A DNA stretch of 64,000 bases. Source: Okapia johnstoni (Eukaryota > Chordata > Mammalia > Artiodactyla > Giraffidae). The notes beneath the pieces are model-generated. The model was not told the DNA's origin. It did not search any database and worked only from the letters and a program-made list of their open reading frames with translations. Positions 57,770 through 64,000 of this stretch are shown here, in pieces. Both the position numbers and the translations under genes were made by a program. The stretch is from contig CM044313.1 in assembly GCA_024291935.2 (NCBI GenBank), forward strand, positions 89,031,001-89,095,000, read 5' to 3'. Every line of letters begins with the position of its first letter. Positions within the stretch are counted from its first letter, which is position 1.

Positions 57770-58045
57770 TGCTGACCATTTTTCCTTCCTTGTCAATCTC
57801 CACCCTCAACTCCAATTCTTCTAACCATTCTAGTCTCCAAAGATTACCTTCTTCTTTCACCTTAAGGATTTTTTAAGTTTCTCTAATTATTTTCTTTACT
57901 ATATTTCAAGCTTGAGCTTACATGTCAATTCCTCATGTAAGCCTTTCGCTTCTTCCTTCTTAATCTTCAGTGCTTCTATAATTATTCCTATTTTAGTCCT
58001 TTTAATATTGTTATTTTGAGCATCATTATTACTACTTTTTCTATA
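57770..58045 (+). mobile_element. Possible L2 LINE fragment, plus orientation
   Basis: A pyrimidine-rich stretch with 'catgtcaattcctcatgtaa' and 'gcctttcgcttcttcc' resembling the L2 'cacctcc..aagccttccc' block. Confidence 0.4.
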
Positions 58046-58051
58046 CCTTTA

Positions 58052-58243
58052 GGCTCCTAAAGAATCCAACTACAATGCGGTAATCACAGGTTCATTCCCT
58101 GGGTCAGGAAGATTCCCCGGAGGAGGGCATGGCAACCCACCCCAGTATTCTTGCTGGGAGAATCCCACAGACAGAGGAGCCTGGAGGGTTACAGTCCATG
58201 GGGTCACAAAGAGTCATACATCAGTGAAGCGATTGAACATGCA
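58052..58243 (+). mobile_element. Bov-tA SINE, degraded head, plus strand
   Basis: Body and 3' end are clear (aggaagattccccggaggag, gtccatggggtcacaaagag); the head is contracted (ggctcctaaagaatcc). Confidence 0.85.
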
Positions 58244-58264
58244 TACCTATAGGCAAGTTGCATG

Positions 58265-58368
58265 TGCTGTGCTTAGTTGCTCAGTCATGTATGACCCTTT
58301 GCGACCCCACGGACTGTAACCTGCCAGGCTCCTCTGTCCATGGGGATTCTCCAGGCAAGAATACTGAA
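58265..58368 (-). mobile_element. Partial Bov-tA SINE (minus)
   Basis: Only the BovA part is present (gttgctcagtcatgtatgac to ccaggcaagaatactga). A 15-bp duplication, taggcaagttgcatg at 58250-58264 and taggcaaattacatg at 58369-58383, has two mismatches. It lies about 20 bp from the plus-strand SINE at 58052, forming an inverted pair. Confidence 0.9.
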
Positions 58369-58440
58369 TAGGCAAATTACATGCATACTATATTCATGCA
58401 CAGGTTTGCTTATTTTGGATTTTACTCCATTTATCATTTA

Positions 58441-58622
58441 TTCTCTCTCTCTCTCAATCTGTATATACACAGAGAGTATATACACACACTACACATACAC
58501 ACACATATGTATATACACATTGTATATAATAGTATATATAATATCCATAATATATACACATATATGCCTATACATGTATATATACAGTCATACACTATAT
58601 AAGAGTATATATGTATATATGA
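58441..58622. repeat. (TC)n, then mixed CA/TA low-complexity tract
   Basis: A short tctctc run at 58441-58455 followed by about 165 bp of alternating purine-pyrimidine ca/ta words. The open frames through it are low-complexity artefacts. Confidence 0.9.
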
Positions 58623-59087
58623 CAAATAAGAAAACAGAGAATATACATATACCAGGCACAGGCACAGCATCACTGTGATTTCTCAGTATATATTTATACA
58701 AAACTTGCATTGTGCATCATTCTTTTTATTCTTTTTTGTAAAAGCCTTTCAGAATTGTATCCATTTATCCTGTAAGTCTGTGATTTGAAACTGTCATTTT
58801 TCTGTGAAAAGACATTTACTTTCACTAGGTACAATTCACATATTTTCTGTTAATCTGAAATTGAAAAATTATGCTTCTGGAAAACTTTGAAGCATGTGTA
58901 TATTTAGAAATACTGATTTGTTGGTGTTGAACTCCCATTAGAAATTTTTACTCTAAGGATGCCTTGTGCACAGCATGTACTAGGTTCTTTAAATTTATGT
59001 AATCACATTCTCTGTTGTTCTTCTGTAATGTTCAGTGACATAATATGCAGAGAATTTCTTACATTTTTAAATCTTGTTACAGGTAAG
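58623..59087. other. Non-coding stretch, nothing assigned
   Basis: AT-rich; nothing recognised. Confidence 0.45.
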
Positions 59088-59293
59088 GCTTCCCAGGTGG
59101 CACTAGTAGTAAAGAATCTGCCTACCAGTGCAGGAAACATAAGAGACATGTGTTTGATCCCTGGGTCGAGAAGCTCTTCTGGAGTAGGACTTATCAACCC
59201 ACATTGACATTTTTGCCTGGAAAATTCCATGGACACAGGAGCCTGGCAGGCTGTGGTCCGCGGGGCCACAAAAAGTAGGACAGCACTGAGCAC
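59088..59293 (+). mobile_element. Bov-tA SINE, diverged, plus strand
   Basis: Head 'ggcttcccaggtggcactag' and end 'gacagcactgagcac'. It contains an extra segment near 59135-59150 (gaaacataagagacatg) matching the variant with an expanded region next to box B. Confidence 0.88.
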
Positions 59294-61084
59294 AAAGCAC
59301 ATAATACAATTAGTGAGAAAATTTTGTTTTCTTCAAGTAAGATTTTCTTTTAAAATTTCCCTTTGAAAGTGAAGGTAAATAATCTTATCTGTGGTGGTTG
59401 TTTTCTGCCATCATATTATGCTTACTGTTTCCCCTAAACATAAATAACAGCTTAGCATAGGTAGCTCATTTGCACACAGACACAGACACACCTGTCATCT
59501 GCAAAGCCTGGGAAGTACTACATTAATTTGGGTATGTCAACCTTCTTGAGAACAAGAAATGTATAACAATGGTATGCAAAGTTACTAATAGCCAGGAAGG
59601 TTATATTCAGGACTTCTGGCTATATCCTTCCTCTAATGGAAAATTTTAATCTATATATTAGGCTAATTTCTATTGCACGACAGTGCGATATTAAGCATCC
59701 TGAAATTCACATGAAAAATAAATGTGCAATTATTTCTAAGAAAATTGTTTTAAGTAGAATAATGAGCCTTAGGCCATGTTGCAAGGGATGAGTAAAAGTT
59801 GGGTTCACAGAATATGGGTCAGGGGAGGTCACTGAAAGCAGAAGGAAAAGCTTATTTTCATTCAAATGGGTGAAAGCAGTAGAACAGAGTACACTTGGAA
59901 AACTGTACATCAAGCCTTATTATCGCCTGTAAGGTTGACCTTGTGCTTTTTAAGTCTAGTGTTCAAATAAGTGTTGATTTTTATTTTTCTACAGAGCTTA
60001 CTTCATTATGACTGACTGTGGGCAATTTTAATCTCCTGCTTCCTTGCATGGTCATGATCTTTGCCTTTGTTCAGAGATCCTCCCACCACCTCTGTGAAAA
60101 AGAAAAAAAAAAGCACAATATTTTAAAACAAAATAAAGAGGTTCTTTGCATGTGCTGCATGCTTATTACAGATATAAAAGGATACAAGATTCCTAGTGTT
60201 CTTTAATAATCACCTTTTTTATGCTCAGTCCAGCACAAGATTCTTCTTATATCATATTCTCCTATGGTATTTTTTTCACATTATCTTATGAAATAATCCA
60301 CGTCAGAAGAACCCAGCTACTTTCACACAAACTTTGACAGCCATTCTTCCATATTTCTTAATTTTAACCTGTTTGTGGCTTTTTTTCTTAAAACTTTGTC
60401 TCCACTAGTCATGATTTATATTGGTGAAAAAGTGGCATTTGGATGTCCTAGTCACTGGAGCAAGATGGTCTCCAGTAGTTTTTACCATTCCTGAAAATAA
60501 TTTATTTCATGGGTGATACTTTATAGGTATAAATAGCTGTCCAAATATAACTCAGATATATTCCGTAGTATGGGGGGGGTGCTCTTATATACTAGGCAAG
60601 AATTGATTTTTTTTTAAATTATCTTCATATACACTTGAGAAAAATGTTTGAAAGGTCACTGAGCTATTATATTGAGCTTGAATCAGCTTAATTCTTTGCA
60701 GTTCTGACTATGGCTTCCTTCATTCTTTCTCTTGTACTGATGAAATTTCAGATTATATTTTTCACTTCTGTAAAGTATTTTTATTCGGATGACACCAGTT
60801 TCCCGATATCTATCACTGGAGAGGGAGTTAGAGTTAGCAGATTAAATTGTAGAAAGGCTGTGTTGAATTGAAGTAAGAATAGATTTTATCATTGAAAATC
60901 TGATTAACTATTGTAAGAGGTTCTTGAACAAAGGTAGAGGATTTTTGTCCCTAGACAATCAGGCAGTTGATTTGTTTTTAACATAGTTGTTTTTGAAAAG
61001 AAAATTAAAAAGATAATCTATTGCTTTAACTTAATTAAGATTTGTGATTTTCCAACAATTTAAAGCTATTATCTTAATCATGAG
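59294..61084. other. AT-rich non-coding stretch
   Basis: 59770-59900 faintly resembles a reversed L2. Otherwise no repeat or gene is recognised. Confidence 0.45.
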
Positions 61085-61440
61085 AGAGACAGCATGGTAG
61101 TAGAGAACATAGCATTTAAAACCACCATTCCTAAGTTCAAGTCTTGGTTCCATCTCTTACAAGCTTTGTGATCCTGATGTGCACACACATGGGCGCTTAG
61201 TCATGTCCGACTCTAAGCAACCCCATAGACTATAGTCCATCAGGCTCCTCTGTCCATGGGATTTTCCAGGTAGTGATCCTGATAACTTCTTCACTATAGC
61301 CTCCAAATGCAATCCTGGTATAAGATGTGGGCAATTATAGTACCCGCTACATGTATTAAGATAATTCAGTAAAATTTGTAAAGGATGCTCAATAGAGTAT
61401 ATGACATAAATATGCCTTTCATAAAGTAAGTTGTTAATCT
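61085..61440 (+). mobile_element. MIR SINE (plus), split by a BovA fragment
   Basis: 61085-61178 carries 'cagcatggtagtagagaaca', 'taagttcaagtcttggttcc' and 'agctttgtgatcctgat'. After the insertion 61284-61440 continues with 'gggcaattatagtacccgc' and 'taaggatgctcaatagagt'-like text. Both halves follow MIR order. Confidence 0.68.
61179..61272 (-). mobile_element. Partial Bov-tA SINE (minus) nested in MIR
   Basis: 94 bp of BovA body (gcttagtcatgtccgactct ... gtccatgggattttccagg). A perfect 11-bp duplication gtgatcctgat at 61168-61178 and 61273-61283 lies in MIR sequence. Confidence 0.92.
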
Positions 61441-61959
61441 GGTATATTCTTCAAATAGAAACCTCAGAAACAATGAACATGGTCATGGTTCTAGGGTGAA
61501 AATCTTAAAAATGCATCGTGTATAAAGGATTCATACTTGTTTTAGTGTTTAAATCTTTCATGTTTAAGAATGGTCTTTGTGTTAAGAAAGTGTGCTATGA
61601 TCACATATATTTAAGCTACATTTTTTTTTTCCTAAGAAGGTTTTAGATGCTGCTTCCTTGCTATTTAGTTTTGAGTTTTGCTAGGAAACAAGCCTACAAA
61701 TAGTCTGTGATTTTCTGCTGTCGCAACAGAATTGTATTTAATTTCACTGAGGTATCCTAAATGTAAAGATGTTCCATCAAAATCAATGCCATGGCATAAC
61801 AAATTCTACTCTTCCTTTTAATATTAAATGTTTTAAAACTAAAGAAAAGTATAGCATAATAAACACCGATAAATACAGGACTCAATATTTTTTTTCAATT
61901 TGCAAATGAATTTTGATAATTACTACTAATAACTGTTGAAAGTCAATTAGCATTATTTG
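61441..61959. other. Non-coding stretch, nothing assigned
   Basis: AT-rich; nothing recognised. Confidence 0.45.
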
Positions 61960-62577
61960 TATTCTTTTTGATGATAGCCATTTTAACAGGTGTGAAGTGC
62001 TATCTCCTTGTGATTCTGAGTTGCATTTTCCTGATCATTAATGATGTTGAGCATCTTTTCATGTGCCTGTCAGCCATCTGCATTTCCTCTTGGGAAAAAT
62101 GTCTGATCAGTTCTTCTTCCTATTTTTAATTGAGTATTTTTTTTTTACATTGAGTTGTATAAGCTGTCTATATATTTTGGATATTAACTCTATATCAGTC
62201 TTGTCATTTGAAAATACCTTCTCCCATTCAGTAGGTTGTCTTTTCATTTTGTTGATGATTTCCTTTGCTGTTCAAAAGCTTTTACGTTTAATTAGGTCCC
62301 ATTTGTTTATTTTTGCTCTGTTTCCTTTGTTTCAGCAGATGAATCCATAGAAATGTTGCTATGATGTATGTCAAAATATTCCACCCGTGTTTTCCTCTAG
62401 GAGTTTTAGAGTATCAGGCATTACATATAGGTCTTTAATCCATTTTGAGTTTATTTTTGTGTATGGTGCTAGAGAATGTTCTGATTTCATTTTTTAATAA
62501 GTAGCTGTCCAGTTTTCCCAGCACCAAGAGACTGTCCTTTCTCCATTGTATATTGCTGACTTCTTTGTCATATATTA

Positions 62578-62793
62578 GGCTAAGTAGCTTCAGTTGTGTC
62601 AGACTCTCTGAAACTGTATGAACCTTAGCCTACCAGGCTCCTTTGTCCATGCAGTTCTCCAGGCAAGAATACTGGAGTAGGTTGTCATGCCCTCCTCCAG
62701 GGTATCTTCCCACCCCAGGGATTGAACCCCCGTTTCTTATGTCTCATACATTGACTGGTGGGTTCTTTATCAGTAGCACCATCCAGGAAGCCC
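62578..62793 (-). mobile_element. Bov-tA SINE (minus) nested in L1
   Basis: Complete, including the expanded segment near box B (ttcttatgtctcatacattg). Duplication ttgtcatatatta at 62565-62577 and ttgtcgtatatta at 62794-62806, one mismatch. Confidence 0.93.
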
Positions 62794-62815
62794 TTGTCGT
62801 ATATTAATTGACCAT

Positions 62816-62980
62816 AAAAGCGTTAGTCGCTCAGTCATGTCTGACTCTCTAACAGCAGTGGATTATAGTCCACCAGGCTCCTCTGTTCAGCTGGAGTGGG
62901 TTGCCATTTCCTTCTCCAGGGAATCTTTCTGATCCAGGTTCGAACCCAGGCCTCTCACATTGCAGGCAGATTCTTTACTA
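62816..62980 (-). mobile_element. Bov-tA SINE (minus), head-truncated, nested in L1
   Basis: Body present (gttagtcgctcagtcatgtc ... ttgcaggcagattcttta), but the tRNA start is missing and part of the middle (caggcaagaatact) is deleted. A perfect 10-bp duplication aattgaccat lies at 62806-62815 and 62981-62990. Confidence 0.92.
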
Positions 62981-63198
62981 AATTGACCATGATTATGTGT
63001 TTATTTCTGGGCTCTCTATTCTGTCCCATTGATCTGTATGTCTGTTTTTTCTGCTAATACCATGCTGTATTGATTACTAAGGCTTTGTAGTATTGGAAAA
63101 AAATTAACATTAGAGGTCCAGTTGATGACTACTCTGAAGTATGAATTAATCTATCGTTTTTGTTTCATTTTATTTTTTCCTTATTCAACAATACTGAA

Positions 63199-63413
63199 AA
63201 GTAAAAGTATTAGTTACTCGGCTGTGTCCGACTCTTTGTGACCCCCGTGAACTGTAGCCCTCCAAGATCCTCTGTCCATGAAATTCTCCAGGTAAGGATA
63301 CTGGAGTGGGTTGCCATTTCCTTCTCCAGGGGATTTTCCTGACCGACAGATCAAACCTGGGTCTCCTGCATTGCAGGCAGATTCTTTGCCATCTGAGCAA
63401 CCAGGAAAGCCCA
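63199..63413 (-). mobile_element. Bov-tA SINE (minus)
   Basis: Complete, well preserved (ttgccatttccttctccagg, tctcctgcattgcaggcaga). Duplication aacaatactgaa at 63187-63198 and aacaattctgaa at 63414-63425, one mismatch. Confidence 0.95.
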
Positions 63414-63425
63414 AACAATTCTGAA

Positions 63426-64000
63426 CATAATTTTGTATTTGAGTACAGTCTCATACATGCATTTTAGTGTTGTACTTAAAATTTCCATCACCTGTGAATT
63501 GCCCCTATTATTATTAGCTCATTAATTTTTGAAGAGTTATATATATTAAAATATAATAATAATAGATATTTTGCATTAGGGATATTTTATAAGTATCAAT
63601 TTGATCACTTAAATTTAAATATAAAATGGAGTCTAGACTGGAGATTTCCTTGAGTAGACAGAACTATTTAAAGCATGTAAGCAAAACTAAATCTGGCTTA
63701 TTTCATGAACTCAAAACTTAATTTAGGTTATTTCTTTAAATGCTTCTGATAATCATAAAGCAAATCTAATTCATCTTCCTAAAATGAAGCATGATAAGCA
63801 ATTTAAACAATCATATACCATCTCAAAACCTCCTTTATAATAACCTATCATAATGAAGGTTAAAAATGTCCTAATTTTCATTTTTTATGTCATCATGTAA
63901 TGTCATTCCTCTGAGCTTCACATCAGTTTTGGATCTGAATGCTCCCAATTGATAACTCTTCTTACATGCAAAATAAAATCTTACTAAACACTATTTTATT
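63426..64000. other. AT-rich non-coding stretch to the window end
   Basis: No repeat or coding signal recognised. Confidence 0.45.

Larger units (their letters stand above)
61960..63095 (-). mobile_element. L1 LINE ORF2 C-terminal region (minus), two SINEs inserted
   Basis: Reversed ORF2 end: 'ttgatgatagccattttaac', 'gttgagcatcttttcatgtg', 'ccttctcccattcagtaggt', 'tttaattaggtcccatttgt', then after the SINEs 'ttctgtcccattgatctgta' and 'accatgctgtattgattact'. Interrupted at 62578-62793 and 62816-62980. The 95-codon open stretch on the plus strand is antisense L1 text. Confidence 0.85.

Noticed and set aside
58381..58673. Overlapping open stretches rich in Tyr, Ile, His and Thr
   Set aside because: They translate an alternating CA/TA low-complexity tract and have no independent support.
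62063..62350. 95-codon open stretch with hydrophobic runs
   Set aside because: It is antisense to L1 ORF2; the hydrophobic look comes from T-rich sequence.
1..64000. CRISPR array, operon or other prokaryotic-type system
   Set aside because: The repeats are dispersed retroelements with target duplications, not regular spacers, and the sequence composition is that of mammalian nuclear DNA.

Overview
This window is nuclear DNA from a pecoran ruminant (cattle, sheep, goat or a close relative). That rests on the repeats: many BovB (RTE-type LINE) copies and tRNA-headed Bov-tA SINEs, plus one BOV-A2 SINE, a combination established for ruminants. Older mammalian repeats (L2, MIR, L1M-type, a MaLR relic, a Tigger/MER2-type and a MER5A-like DNA transposon) fill much of the rest. 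The species cannot be fixed by eye. I found no functional protein-coding gene, RNA gene or exon, so the window reads as a gene desert or the inside of a very large intron.

Layout. 0-9 kb: a nested SINE, three same-strand BovB pieces in a row (3.1-5.3 kb), an L2 tract and a 1.3 kb BovB copy with an open reverse-transcriptase stretch. 9-18 kb: an L1 3' region, a MaLR LTR-plus-internal relic, BovB and SINE insertions, a Tigger/MER2-type element with its TA duplication, and L2. 18-23 kb: a BovB 3' end followed by AT-rich DNA. 23.1-23.95 kb: a GC-rich, frameshifted, intronless segment that I read as a processed pseudogene of the 3' part of ZNF598. 24.4-26.1 kb: an L1M-type 3' UTR and ORF2 end with a SINE inserted. 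28.5-36 kb: an inverted BovB pair, a dimeric SINE, and a 2.1 kb BovB inserted in L2. 36-40.5 kb: the longest repeat-poor stretch. 40.5-46 kb: a young-looking BOV-A2, an inverted SINE pair, a head-to-head BovB rearrangement and a BovB 3' piece. 47.4-50.9 kb: a nearly full-length BovB on the minus strand, with its 5' UTR tandem units, split into an older L1. 51-64 kb: L2/MIR relics, SINEs and another L1 ORF2 end carrying two adjacent SINEs.

The elements form one parasitic system. BovB encodes the endonuclease/reverse transcriptase. The SINEs carry a tRNA-derived head and a body made of BovB 5' and 3' segments, and would be copied by LINE machinery. Many insertions here still show 7-16 bp target-site duplications, which give exact boundaries and a nesting order. 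Every BovB coding remnant is broken, and three of the four visible catalytic YADD boxes are mutated. The most interesting items are a shared Asp-to-Gly change in two BovB reverse transcriptases, a 439-bp internally deleted BovB inserted as one unit, a tail-only insertion inside a BovB copy, and strong CTCF-like motifs. I did not find evidence of an undescribed functional system.
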